From DASUCS01 sp041166745 (GTDB lineage Bacteria > Actinomycetota > Acidimicrobiia > Acidimicrobiales > JACDCH01), in NCBI GenBank assembly GCA_041166745.1, contig JBEEGH010000005.1:262777-326776 (forward strand): a DNA stretch of 64,000 nt, written 5' to 3'. Under the pieces are notes generated by a model that made no database searches, had not been told where the DNA came from, and saw only the letters and a program-made list of their open reading frames with translations. The translations under genes and the position numbers were made by a program. Positions 42,016 to 50,159 of the stretch are shown one piece after another. Each line of letters begins with the position of its first letter. The stretch's first letter is position 1.

Positions 42016-43400
42016 TGGTCGGCGCCCGAGAGGTAGCGCAGCATGTCGGTGCGGGCCAACACGATGTAGGGACGGCCGCCCGCGAGCACCACCACTGCGG
42101 GCGCTCGGTCGAGCAGCTCGACGGCGAGTTCGAGCGGTTGACCGATACCGATCGTCGGCAGCCGCGGTCCCATCACTTTCTCGACGGGACTGTCGAGGAT
42201 GCTGCGGTCGTGCATCGCGAGGTCCATCAGCGCGAGCTCGTCAACCGCGCCGAGCACCTCGGCGGCCGCGAGCGGCAGCTCACCCTTCGCTACTGGTAGC
42301 TGCGACACTCCGTGACCGCGCATCAAGTTCACGGCGCGGCGCACGGTGTCGTCGGGGTGCACATACACGAGCGGAGGAACATCGCCGCCCCGAGCGCGGA
42401 GCACATCGGCGACCGTGCGGCCCTCGGCGTGCGCGAATCCGAGGCCGGCCATCCAGTCGTCGTTGAACACCTTCGACAGATAGCCACGTCCCGAGTCGGG
42501 GATCAGCACCACGACGAGACCATCGGGGCCGAGGTCTTTGCCGACCTCGAGGGCCGCGGCAACCGCGGTGCCGCCAGATCCGCCGATGAGGATGCCCTCT
42601 TCGGCGGTGACTCGACGCGCCATGAGGAAGCTGTCCTCGTCGGTGACGGCGACGACTCGATCGACGAGCGTGGGGTCGTACGTGCTCGGCCAGAAGTCTT
42701 CGCCGATGCCTTCGACGAGATAGGGCCGTCCAGATCCGCCCGAGTACACCGAGCCCGCGGGATCGGCGCCGATGATCTGCACGGCCGGGTTCTGCGCCTT
42801 CAAGTAGCGCGCGACGCCGGTGATCGTGCCGCCCGTGCCGATGCCCGCTACGAAGTGGGTGATCTGGCCGGCGGTCTGTCGCCAGAGCTCAGGGCCGGTC
42901 GACTGTTCGTGCGCTCGCGGATTCCATTCGTTGTCGTACTGGTTCGGCCGGAACGCACCGGGTGTCTCGCGGACGAGGCGCTCGGCGACCGAGTAGTACG
43001 ACTGTGGATCGTCTGGCTCGACGGCCACGGGGCACACGATCACTTCGGCTCCGTAGGCCCGCAGCAGCGCAACCTTCTCCGGAGCAACCTTGTCGGTCAT
43101 CACGAAGATGCACCGGTAGCCGCGTTGGGCGGCCACGATCGCCAAGCCGACGCCGGTGTTGCCCGAGGTCGGTTCGATGATCGTGCCCCCCGGACCGAGC
43201 AATCCCTCACGCTCCGCCGCGTCGATCATCGCCACCGCGGGTCGGTCCTTGACGCTTCCACCCGGATTGGTCGTCTCCAGCTTGGCAACGACTTGGCAAC
43301 GCAGACCTTCGCTGACCCGCCGCAGACGGACGAGCGGCGTGTTGCCGATCAGGTCGAGCAGCGAGTCGGCGATCTGCGGTGTTTCGGGCAGATGCGCCAC
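42012..43400 (-). CDS. cbs: Cystathionine beta-synthase with C-terminal CBS pair
   Basis: 462 residues. The PLP domain has Lys51 in TTNPGGSVKDRP, PTSGNTGVGLAI and GIGTGGTITGVARYL; residues from ~330 carry two CBS domains (VPPLVYVHPDDTVRRAVNLMRGHGVSQLPV and LPTIGIGQPLELAVELL). It condenses serine and homocysteine to cystathionine. CBS pairs in relatives bind SAM or nucleotides. Start is GTG 43400, with TAGCGT (rc 43407-43412) six bases ahead, so the two-gene transsulfuration message is probably leaderless. Confidence 0.94.
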   Translation of the reverse strand: MAHLPETPQIADSLLDLIGNTPLVRLRRVSEGLRCQVVAKLETTNPGGSVKDRPAVAMIDAAEREGLLGPGGTIIEPTSGNTGVGLAIVAAQRGYRCIFVMTDKVAPEKVALLRAYGAEVIVCPVAVEPDDPQSYYSVAERLVRETPGAFRPNQYDNEWNPRAHEQSTGPELWRQTAGQITHFVAGIGTGGTITGVARYLKAQNPAVQIIGADPAGSVYSGGSGRPYLVEGIGEDFWPSTYDPTLVDRVVAVTDEDSFLMARRVTAEEGILIGGSGGTAVAAALEVGKDLGPDGLVVVLIPDSGRGYLSKVFNDDWMAGLGFAHAEGRTVADVLRARGGDVPPLVYVHPDDTVRRAVNLMRGHGVSQLPVAKGELPLAAAEVLGAVDELALMDLAMHDRSILDSPVEKVMGPRLPTIGIGQPLELAVELLDRAPAVVVLAGGRPYIVLARTDMLRYLSGADQ

Positions 43401-43470
43401 GGTCGCACGCTATCGGGACGGCTAGGCCGGGCAGGCCACGTCGATACGAGGCCGTCGTGCCGTTGCGCGA

Positions 43471-43845
43471 TCAGCGGGCGAGCCGGACCCACACGACCTT
43501 GCCGTCGCCGGGCACGTGCTCGACTCCCCACATTCGAGCCAGCGCCTGGACGATGCGCATCCCGCGTCCTCCGGGCTGGTGCGGTGACGGGGTCTTGGTC
43601 GCCGGGACGTCGGCGTAGTCGTCCGCGACGGCGATGCCGAGCATGTCGGGCGCCTCTCGGACGACGACGAGGAAGTCCGATCGAGCATGAAGGACTGCGT
43701 TCGTCGCGAGCTCGCTCACCACCAGCAGCGCATCGCTCTTGCGATCCTCCGGCACCCGCCAACCGGCGAGGACTCGACCGACCCACCGCCGAGCGCGTGC
43801 CGGGCTCGTTTCGTCCGCCGAGAAGAATCGTGCCGACGCCACCAT
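43471..43845 (-). CDS. Anti-sigma-type HATPase (RsbW/SpoIIAB-like)
   Basis: 124 residues from ATG 43845; TAGCCC (rc 43853-43858) is seven bases upstream, and the longer in-frame start at 43911 would overlap the neighbour's promoter region. GHKL ATP-binding motifs: LLVVSELATNAVLHARSD (N-box) and GGRGMRIVQALARMWGVE (G-box). Single-domain proteins of this type are serine kinases or anti-sigma factors, or act as ATP-binding antagonists of phosphatases. It is divergent from a PP2C phosphatase, a typical partner-switching arrangement; no anti-anti-sigma gene is adjacent. Confidence 0.85.
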   Translation of the reverse strand: MVASARFFSADETSPARARRWVGRVLAGWRVPEDRKSDALLVVSELATNAVLHARSDFLVVVREAPDMLGIAVADDYADVPATKTPSPHQPGGRGMRIVQALARMWGVEHVPGDGKVVWVRLAR

Positions 43846-43930
43846 CTCAGGCGGGCTACCCACCCCCTGCGCTGGCCATCCCTCCCTCTCGCCACCCGTC
43901 GCGCAGCGCACCTGTCACAATCCGGGGGCG

Positions 43931-45610
43931 ATGATCGAGGACGCGCCACGCGGAGCGGCACAAGCGGTCAACCTCGAGTCCGCGGTCGAAGAGATGCGGC
44001 TGCGTCTCGCCCTCGATGCAGGTCGGATGGGAACGTGGCGGTGGCATCTCTCGTCTGCGGAAGTGGATTGGGACGACCGCCTCGAGGAGATCTTCGGATT
44101 CGAGCCCGGCGGCTTCGACGGTACGTACGAGTCCTATGTCGCGCGGCTCCATCCCGATGAACGGGAGGAGATCCAAGCGCGCGTGCGAACGGCGGTGGCC
44201 GAAGCCAGCGGTTACGACATCGAGCATCGCATCGTGTGGCCCGATGGCACCGTTCGATGGATCCAAGGTCGCGGTGGCGTCACCACCGATGCCGCGGGAA
44301 CGGTGACCGGCACGATCGGCTGTGTGGCGGACATCACCGAGCGCAAGCAACAAGACATGGACCGCGAGGCTCAGCTCCGTCGGAGCCGATTTCTCGGCGA
44401 AGCGGCCGCCGTGCTGGCCGACTCGCTGGACCTCGACGAGACGCTGCAGAGCCTGGTCGACCTGATCGTGCCGGCGATCGCCGACGCGACGGCGATCTGG
44501 CTGGCCGCGGACACGGGTCCTCCCCGCACCGCGGTGGTGCGTCACGTGAATCCAGCGGAGGAAGAGACGCTGCGAGCCATCGTCGAGCGCTACGAGCAAC
44601 GGCGTGGCGGACCCTTTCGCACTGCACTGAACAGCGGCGCGGTTCAAGTCATAGAGGACATCAACGACGACCTGCTTTCGACGATGGCCGAGGACTATCA
44701 GCATTTGCTGCGAAGGTCCGGTCTGGGCGCGGCGGTGGCGGTCCCGATCAGCCGTCGCCGGCGCGTCGTCGGTGTCCTCGCGTTGGGTGTGTTGCGCGGA
44801 CGTCCGCTCGACGAAGACGCGCTCGAGATCGCGCTCGAATTGGCGGGTCGCCTGCCAATCGCGGTGGAGAACGCCGTGCTGTACGACACGGCCCGTACCG
44901 TCGCATCGGCGTTGCAGGCAGGACTCGCTCCGACCGTGCCCGCCGACATCCGAGGTGTGTCTGTCGCCGTTCGCTACGAGGCCGCCGGCGAAGGGGTCGA
45001 CATCGGCGGCGACTTCTACGACTTCGTCGCCGTCGCTGCGGACGAGCACGTCCTGGTTGTCGGCGATGTGTGTGGACGGGGACCGAGCGCCGCGTCGCTG
45101 AACGCGCAGGTCCGCTTTTCCGCACGTGCTCTTGCCCGTCACGGCTTGCGTCCGAGTGCGCTCGCCGACGAGCTCAACCAAATCGTGACCGCCGATGCCG
45201 AGGACGATCGCTTCTGTACCGCCGTGCTCGCCACGATCAAGGCGGGGCCGCCTGTTCGGGTCGAGGCGGTGAGCGCCGGCCATCCGAGCCCCGTTGTCCT
45301 ACGCCGCACTGGAACGGTCGAGGTGTTGGCGACCACCGGCCCGTTACTGGGCGTGTTCGACGATGCCTCCTACCGCTCGGTCGAAGTCGTTCTCGACGCA
45401 GGCGACACGTTGGTCGTGTTGACCGATGGGCTGCTCGAAGCCCGCAACAGTTCCGGCGCCTTCTTCGAGCCCGAGTTCGTGCCGCTGCTCGCCGGACTCG
45501 GCGGCCGCGGAACCGAGGACATCGCGTCCGTGATCACCGCAGCTGTCCGGACGTTTGTCGGAGGTCCTCTGAACGATGATCTCGCGCTGGTCGTCATCCA
45601 ACCCGCTTGA
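43931..45610 (+). CDS. PAS-GAF-PP2C (SpoIIE/RsbU-type) serine phosphatase
   Basis: 559 residues. A PAS domain (MGTWRWHLSSAEVDWDDRLEEIFGF to ADITERKQQ, ~30-140), a GAF domain (~155-315) and a PP2C-like phosphatase (~340-558) with metal motifs GVDIGGDFYDF, VVGDVCGRG, LTDGLLEARN and NDDLALVVI. It senses a ligand or redox cue and dephosphorylates a regulatory partner, probably an anti-anti-sigma factor. CACAAT at 43916-43921 is nine bases before the ATG. Divergent from the RsbW-like gene. Confidence 0.93.
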   Translation: MIEDAPRGAAQAVNLESAVEEMRLRLALDAGRMGTWRWHLSSAEVDWDDRLEEIFGFEPGGFDGTYESYVARLHPDEREEIQARVRTAVAEASGYDIEHRIVWPDGTVRWIQGRGGVTTDAAGTVTGTIGCVADITERKQQDMDREAQLRRSRFLGEAAAVLADSLDLDETLQSLVDLIVPAIADATAIWLAADTGPPRTAVVRHVNPAEEETLRAIVERYEQRRGGPFRTALNSGAVQVIEDINDDLLSTMAEDYQHLLRRSGLGAAVAVPISRRRRVVGVLALGVLRGRPLDEDALEIALELAGRLPIAVENAVLYDTARTVASALQAGLAPTVPADIRGVSVAVRYEAAGEGVDIGGDFYDFVAVAADEHVLVVGDVCGRGPSAASLNAQVRFSARALARHGLRPSALADELNQIVTADAEDDRFCTAVLATIKAGPPVRVEAVSAGHPSPVVLRRTGTVEVLATTGPLLGVFDDASYRSVEVVLDAGDTLVVLTDGLLEARNSSGAFFEPEFVPLLAGLGGRGTEDIASVITAAVRTFVGGPLNDDLALVVIQPA

Positions 45611-45628
45611 AGATACGGTCACGACGTT

Positions 45629-46453
45629 GTGACCGACCTGCCAGTGCTCGACCGGAGCGCACTCGATGCGATCAGCGCCCTGTGTCAGCGGGGGGTCATC
45701 GATCCGCCGAGCACGAGCGAACTGGAGCTCGCCCTCTTCGCTGCTGAACAGCCGTCCGTGATTCGGGGTGACCCGTCGGTCGGTGTGGTCGCCACCGTCG
45801 AATGCGACGACGGCGCGCATGTCCGGCTGTTGGTGGTGGATCCGGGGGAACGCGGCAAACGACACGGCCACGCGCTCCTGCAAGCGGCCGAGAACGACGC
45901 TCGGGCGACGGGACGTCGTTCGCTGACAACGGGTGCAGACCCGCCGTTCTCTCTGTGGCCGGGTGTGCCCAGCACAGAGACGGCGATGCTCTGTCTCCTC
46001 GAGCGCCGGCACTACACGCGCGCGGAGGTCAACTTCGACATGCGGGTCGACCTGGCGACGCTCCCGCCTGATCCGGGCGGTCACGCGCTTGCGAACAGCC
46101 ACGAACGCGACGAGGTCGCCGCCTGGTTCACGCAGCACTGGGCGAACTGGGGACCGGAAGGGCTGCGAGCACTCGACAAGGGCAACCTCGTGGTGTGTCG
46201 CGACGAGGACGGCATCAGCGCGGTCTGTGCGTTCGAGGCCAACCGATCGGGCTTTCTCGGGCCTGCGGCGGTTCGTCCCGATGTCATGGGACGCGGCCGC
46301 GGCCGGCCGGCCCTGCTCGGCGCGTTGCACGAGCTACGCCGCCGCGGTGGCGAGCACATCGATGTCTGCTGGGTCGGCCCGATCCCTCCGTATGCGGCCG
46401 TTGGCGGCCGCGTGAGCAACATCTACTTCGTCTACCGTCGTCAACTGAAGTGA
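45629..46453 (+). CDS. GNAT-family acetyltransferase
   Basis: 274 residues from GTG 45629, with TACGGT at 45614-45619 nine bases before. The first half carries a GNAT core with the acetyl-CoA loop VDPGERGKRHGHALLQAAEN; the second half looks like a second, weaker GNAT domain (VRPDVMGRGRGRPALLGALHELRRRGGEHIDVCWVG). Tandem-GNAT enzymes can acetylate small amines or antibiotics; the substrate is unknown. GTGA overlap with the hemolysin III-like gene. Confidence 0.82.
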   Translation: MTDLPVLDRSALDAISALCQRGVIDPPSTSELELALFAAEQPSVIRGDPSVGVVATVECDDGAHVRLLVVDPGERGKRHGHALLQAAENDARATGRRSLTTGADPPFSLWPGVPSTETAMLCLLERRHYTRAEVNFDMRVDLATLPPDPGGHALANSHERDEVAAWFTQHWANWGPEGLRALDKGNLVVCRDEDGISAVCAFEANRSGFLGPAAVRPDVMGRGRGRPALLGALHELRRRGGEHIDVCWVGPIPPYAAVGGRVSNIYFVYRRQLK

Positions 46454-47133
46454 ACGTTCCCTCCAAGTCCACGACCGCGGTGGAGCCAGCAGCCGGTCTT
46501 GTCGCGGCGGCGCCGCTGTTGCGCGGTTGGCTGCATTTGGCGTGCTTCTTTCTCTCGTTCCCCGCGGGCGCGCTGCTCATCGTCAACGCTGCGCCCGGGC
46601 GGGCGCAGGTCGGCGCGGTCGTCTACGCCGTTGGGTTCACTGCGTTGTTCGGCGTGAGCGCCGCGTATCACCGCCCGCGCTGGTCTCCGAAGTGGCGAGC
46701 CCGATTCAAGCGACTCGACCACGGCACGATCTTCGTGATGATTGCGGGTACGTACACCCCGCTGTGCCTGGTTGTACTCGGCGGCGTTCTCGGCACGGTG
46801 ATGCTCATCTCCGTGTGGGCCGGCGCGGTCGCCGGAGTCATTCTCGCCGCCGTTGGCATCGCCGAACGCCGCTTCGTCGGGGCCGCGTGCTACGTGGCGC
46901 TCGGTTGGGTCGCCGTCGCCGCGGCCCCACGGCTCGTGCAGCGCTTGACCGCGCCACAGTTGACCCTCGTCGTCGTCGGAGGGGTGCTGTACACCGTCGG
47001 CGTGTTCGTCCTCGGAGCGAAGCGTCCTGACCCGTTCCCGCGGGTCTTCGGCTACCACGAGATCTGGCACGTGATGGTCGTGGCCGCGGCCGTGTGCCAT
47101 TTCATCGCGATTCAGTCAGTGATCAGCGCCTGA
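46450..47133 (+). CDS. Hemolysin III/PAQR-family membrane protein
   Basis: 227 residues with about seven membrane helices. Family motifs: FGVSAAYHRPRWSP, LDHGTIFVMIAGTYTPL, and near the C-terminus FGYHEIWHVMVVAAAVCHF; the conserved His residues and Asp fit the zinc site of PAQR-like proteins. The physiological role in bacteria is unclear (membrane homeostasis is suspected; the toxin name is historical). Starts in a GTGA overlap with the GNAT gene. Confidence 0.92.
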   Translation: MNVPSKSTTAVEPAAGLVAAAPLLRGWLHLACFFLSFPAGALLIVNAAPGRAQVGAVVYAVGFTALFGVSAAYHRPRWSPKWRARFKRLDHGTIFVMIAGTYTPLCLVVLGGVLGTVMLISVWAGAVAGVILAAVGIAERRFVGAACYVALGWVAVAAAPRLVQRLTAPQLTLVVVGGVLYTVGVFVLGAKRPDPFPRVFGYHEIWHVMVVAAAVCHFIAIQSVISA

Positions 47134-47138
47134 CTGCG

Positions 47139-48077
47139 TCATTTGCCGGACAGCGCGGCCACCACCGGAGCGAACTCCTGCGCCTGTGCACCCGGAAGCA
47201 CGATGTACGAGTAGCCCCATTGCTTACGCCGCTCGTGGAGCATCTCGGAGATCTGGTCGACTGATCCGATCAGCGTGAGGGGCGACGACAGCACCGACGC
47301 GGCGTCGGTGTCGTACATCGGCGCCAGCGCCTCGGCCGTCGCCGTGCCGTCTTCGGTCACACTCCCGATGGCGATCCACGCGTTGATCTCGATGCCGTCG
47401 AAGCGGTCGCCAGCACCATCGCGCACCCAACCGACCTTCTCGTCGAACCGCGCCGCGAGCGAGTCCTGCGCGGCGGCGGTGTCGATCTCGCCAGAGTGGA
47501 TCGATGCGTTGACGCCGACGATGTCCGCCACGCGACCGGCGAAGCGCAGCACCCGTTTCGCTCCGCCCGCGATGAGAATCGGAGGACCACCGGGCCGGTG
47601 GGTTGCGGGAGTGCCGTCGAGATCGGTGATCGTGTAGTGCGATCCAGCGAAGCTGAATGGTCCGTCGGCGAAGAGACCCTTCAGGACCGTGGCGTGTTCG
47701 ATCATCCGATCGACGCGCACCTTCGGCGAGTCCATCGCGATGCCGGAGCGGTCGTAGTCGAGTCGCTTCCAGCCCGCGCCCAGCCCGACCTCGAGCCGGC
47801 CTTCCGAGAGCGCGTCGATGCTTGCCAGTTCACGGGCGAGCACCGCCGGATGGCGGAAGTCGCAATCGAGCACGAGCGTTCCCACGTTGAGCGTGGTGGT
47901 GGCGGCCGCGGCGGTGGCCATCGCGGTGATCGGGCCGAGGCCCTCGTCGAAGTGATCGGGCACGAACACCGTCGAGAACCCGAGATCTTCGAGCTCGCGG
48001 GCAGAGTCGGCGAAGGAGCGATCGGGGAGAGCAGCCTGCAGATCGGCGCCGAAGCGAAACGGTCGTGGGTTCGACAT
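47139..48077 (-). CDS. F420-type luciferase-like oxidoreductase (second copy)
   Basis: 312 residues from ATG 48077; TAGAAC (rc 48085-48090) is seven bases ahead. The family segments are FRFGADLQAALPDRSFADSARELEDLGFSTVFVPDHFD, GRLEVGLGAGWKRLDYDRSGI and GGPPILIAGGAKRVLRFAGRVADIVGVN. It has the same length and domain order as the protein at 23301-24239 and is clearly a diverged paralogue. F420 use is inferred from the family; the substrate is unknown. It converges on the hemolysin III-like gene with a five-base gap. Confidence 0.87.
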   Translation of the reverse strand: MSNPRPFRFGADLQAALPDRSFADSARELEDLGFSTVFVPDHFDEGLGPITAMATAAAATTTLNVGTLVLDCDFRHPAVLARELASIDALSEGRLEVGLGAGWKRLDYDRSGIAMDSPKVRVDRMIEHATVLKGLFADGPFSFAGSHYTITDLDGTPATHRPGGPPILIAGGAKRVLRFAGRVADIVGVNASIHSGEIDTAAAQDSLAARFDEKVGWVRDGAGDRFDGIEINAWIAIGSVTEDGTATAEALAPMYDTDAASVLSSPLTLIGSVDQISEMLHERRKQWGYSYIVLPGAQAQEFAPVVAALSGK

Positions 48078-48138
48078 GGCCAAGGTTCTACAGCGACCCA
48101 GCACCCCCGGCGAGCGGGAGCCTCCTACGATCACGCGC

Positions 48139-48396
48139 ATGGCCACTGCCTCGCCCTCATCGACGCCCAACCCCGACGCGATGAAATTCACGCTCGACGC
48201 CCCGCTTCCCGAGACGTTCAACATCACGAGTGCCGACGCGGCAGTTGGCAACGCGTTCGCGGAAGACGTGTTCGCCGCCGGCGATGTCGTAGCGGTGTTC
48301 GGGGTGAACGACTTCGTGACGATCACGCGCCGCCAAGGAGTCGACTGGGAGCCCATCGTGGCCGTGGTCAAAGCTGCCGCCGAGGCGCACTTGTAG
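48139..48396 (+). CDS. Nfu/NifU N-terminal-domain protein
   Basis: 85 residues. The sequence TPNPDAMKFTLDAPLPETFNITSADAA...FAEDVFAAGDVVAVFGVNDFVTITR matches the N-terminal Nfu domain, which normally precedes a CxxC Fe-S scaffold domain. That scaffold domain is absent here and no CxxC exists, so this is a stand-alone N-domain. A role in Fe-S delivery is uncertain. TACGAT at 48126-48131 lies seven bases before the ATG. Confidence 0.85.
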   Translation: MATASPSSTPNPDAMKFTLDAPLPETFNITSADAAVGNAFAEDVFAAGDVVAVFGVNDFVTITRRQGVDWEPIVAVVKAAAEAHL

Positions 48397-48429
48397 GCAC
48401 GGGCGGGGCGACGCCGCTACGTTCGAGTC

Positions 48430-49032
48430 ATGATCGTCGTGGTTGCGGCTTTGAAGGGTGGGGTCGGCAAGACCACGACCTCCGTGTACCTGTCGGCCCT
48501 GGCGGCCGCTGGACGGCGCTCCGCCCTCTTGATCGACGCCGACCCCCAGGCCAGCGCTGCCGATTGGCTCGAGAACTCCGAGGACGAGCATCTCGAATGG
48601 GTGAGCCTCGTCGAAGCCCCGACGGAGCGACTGTTGACGAAGGCCCTCGACCGGATCAAAGGCGACGACGAGATCGCGATCGTCGATACTCCGCCAGGCC
48701 ACGAGCAGTTACTGGCCAAGGCGCTCGATCGCGCCGACGCAGTCGTGTTGCCGACGCGCGTCGGCGGCGTCGAGACGCCCAGGGTCGAAGCCGTGCTGGG
48801 GATGGTGCCGCGAAAGGTGCCGGTTGGCCTGGTGATCTGCTCGGCCCGGACGTACACCCGCGACTACCAAGACGTGGTGTCGGGGTGGAGAGAGGCTGAT
48901 GTGCCCGTGTGGGGCAGCGTCCCCGAACGCGTCGCGATCGCCGCCGGGCCGGATGGCTGGCTTTCGCTCGATGGCCTCGATGCCTACCGCGGCGTGTGGC
49001 GACGTGCGCTGCGGGCGGCGCGCGAGTCCTGA
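48430..49032 (+). CDS. Orphan ParA/MinD-like ATPase
   Basis: 200 residues. Deviant Walker A KGGVGKTTT near residues 9-17 with ParA-type Walker A' (LIDADPQASAADWL) and Walker B (IAIVDTPPGHEQLL). No parB or obvious parS sits beside it, so it is unlike chromosome-partition loci; it may position a protein or complex, perhaps with the coiled-coil protein whose start overlaps its stop by one base. TACGTT at 48418-48423 is six bases before the ATG. Confidence 0.88.
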   Translation: MIVVVAALKGGVGKTTTSVYLSALAAAGRRSALLIDADPQASAADWLENSEDEHLEWVSLVEAPTERLLTKALDRIKGDDEIAIVDTPPGHEQLLAKALDRADAVVLPTRVGGVETPRVEAVLGMVPRKVPVGLVICSARTYTRDYQDVVSGWREADVPVWGSVPERVAIAAGPDGWLSLDGLDAYRGVWRRALRAARES

Positions 49033-49415
49033 TGGCCGATTCGCCCTCCGACCGCGACCGGCTCGCGGATGAACGGGAACAGGAGGCGGATGCGCGCGAG
49101 CGCAGGGCCGACGCCCGCGAGAAGGCCGCCGATGAACGAGATCGGGACGCCCGGATTCGCGGTGCGGAGTCGACCGGGGATGATGCTTCGCCCGAGCACA
49201 CGGGTCTCTTCGGCATCGATCTCGGTCATCGGGGAGTGCGCACCGACGAGGCCGAACCCGAGGACGACGAGCCGCCCCCCCGCCCGAGAGCGGTCACGAA
49301 GACCCTGACCGAGCGACTGGCGTCGGCGGCCGCCGCCCGCAAAGACGCTCCGGAGCCCCGGGCACCGGAGAAGGACGACTCCGACTCCGACTCCGACTCC
49401 GACTCCGACGACTAG
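49032..49415 (+). CDS. Highly charged coiled-coil protein with Asp-Ser tail
   Basis: 127 residues, unrecognised family. Residues ~5-50 are a heptad-rich, Arg/Glu/Asp-rich helix (RDRLADEREQEADARERRAD), a pattern seen in small actinobacterial charged proteins. A short hydrophobic patch (GLFGIDLGHRGVR) follows, then disorder and a final (Asp-Ser)n tail ending DD, encoded by five GACTCC repeats. TGATG junction with the ParA-like gene suggests coupled translation and a possible partner role. Confidence 0.75.
   Translation: MADSPSDRDRLADEREQEADARERRADAREKAADERDRDARIRGAESTGDDASPEHTGLFGIDLGHRGVRTDEAEPEDDEPPPRPRAVTKTLTERLASAAAARKDAPEPRAPEKDDSDSDSDSDSDD
49377..49406 (+). repeat. Five tandem GACTCC hexamers
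   Basis: Perfect hexanucleotide repeat inside the 3' end of the charged-protein gene, coding for Asp-Ser pairs. Slippage would change tail length in steps of two residues without a frameshift. Confidence 0.9.
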
Positions 49416-49597
49416 GGCTCCGACGCGGGACGCACGTCCTCTTCGCCCGTGAGATTCGGCAGCAACGTTCCGTCCGACAGCCGGCGCACGCGGTAGCCGT
49501 CGTCGACGACCTCCGCGATCTCGAAGCCGCTCACCCACGAGTCGTTGAACTTCGTGTGCACTTCGACTTGTTCGCCAACTCGTAGCACCCGCGCCAC
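49412..49597 (-). CDS. Small SH3/Tudor-like protein
   Basis: 61 residues from GTG 49597. VGEQVEVHTKFNDSWVSGFEIAEVVDDGYRVRRLSDGTLLP has the alternating strand pattern of a small beta-barrel (Tudor/agenet or SH3-like). Function unknown. TACGGT (rc 49605-49610) lies seven bases before the start, as for other leaderless genes here, which supports it. The stop overlaps the stop of the charged-protein gene in a shared CTAG. Confidence 0.75.
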   Translation of the reverse strand: MARVLRVGEQVEVHTKFNDSWVSGFEIAEVVDDGYRVRRLSDGTLLPNLTGEEDVRPASEP

Positions 49598-49637
49598 GCC
49601 GGTGACCGTACACCTGGCGCGGCGCTAGGTTCGGGCA

Positions 49638-49817
49638 GTGCCCAAGACGTGCGACAACCCCGGATGCGAGAACACCGTCGAGCCCGGCCGTCGCCGGGTG
49701 TCTGTCAGTGCAGAGTTCGCGGCCGACCCCGCGCGCCGGCTTGATTTCGAGACCGTGTACTGCAGCGTCGAATGCGCGCGCGACGACCTGGGGCGGATCG
49801 CCGAGGAACGCGGTTAG
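49638..49817 (+). CDS. 59-residue zinc-ribbon-like protein
   Basis: Read directly from the sequence: GTG at 49638 to TAG at 49815-49817. It contains CDNPGC near the N-terminus and YCSVEC near residue 42, a Cys4 set spaced for one zinc site, with an acidic/Arg-rich remainder. TAGGTT (49626-49631) six bases upstream fits the leaderless pattern. It is divergent from the Tudor-like gene and overlaps the convergent 49814-50107 gene by four bases. Function unknown; it may be an RNA or protein adaptor. Confidence 0.75.
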   Translation: MPKTCDNPGCENTVEPGRRRVSVSAEFAADPARRLDFETVYCSVECARDDLGRIAEERG

Positions 49818-50107
49818 CTACGGCGACGGCTGTCGGGAGCGCGCTGCGGTGCGGGCGCGGAGATCTCCACGGCTTCGCCGGTGGCGAAGGCCTGAGCACA
49901 GCGATCGAGCGTGCGGGAGTCGAGATCCGCTCCGAACCGGCTCTCGAGCATCGAAACGATGTCGGGCATCGGCTTGCCCTTGAACGAGGGCCGAAGGGAA
50001 TCCACTTCGCGCTGGATGTCGCGGTAGCGCTGCACGAGGTCTTCGCGTTCGTGGCGGCGGGTCTTGTGCTTCTGTTGGTCTGCGTCCTGGCCTGGGTTTC
50101 TCATCAT
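49814..50107 (-). CDS. Small hypothetical protein
   Basis: 97 residues. The first 50 are charged and helical (QKHKTRRHEREDLVQRYRDIQREVDSL), the middle PMPDIVSMLESRFGADLDSRTLDRCAQAFATGE is a compact helical segment, and the tail is Pro/Arg-rich. No family recognised. It lies 52 bases downstream of the sigma-factor gene on the same strand and may be cotranscribed. An A/G-rich stretch (AGAAGAAAG) before the first ATG could act as a ribosome site. Confidence 0.6.
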   Translation of the reverse strand: MMRNPGQDADQQKHKTRRHEREDLVQRYRDIQREVDSLRPSFKGKPMPDIVSMLESRFGADLDSRTLDRCAQAFATGEAVEISAPAPQRAPDSRRRS

Positions 50108-50159
50108 CTGGCTTTCTTCTGGAGATGCGGGAACGGCAGTGTCGACCGTTCGGAACGGC

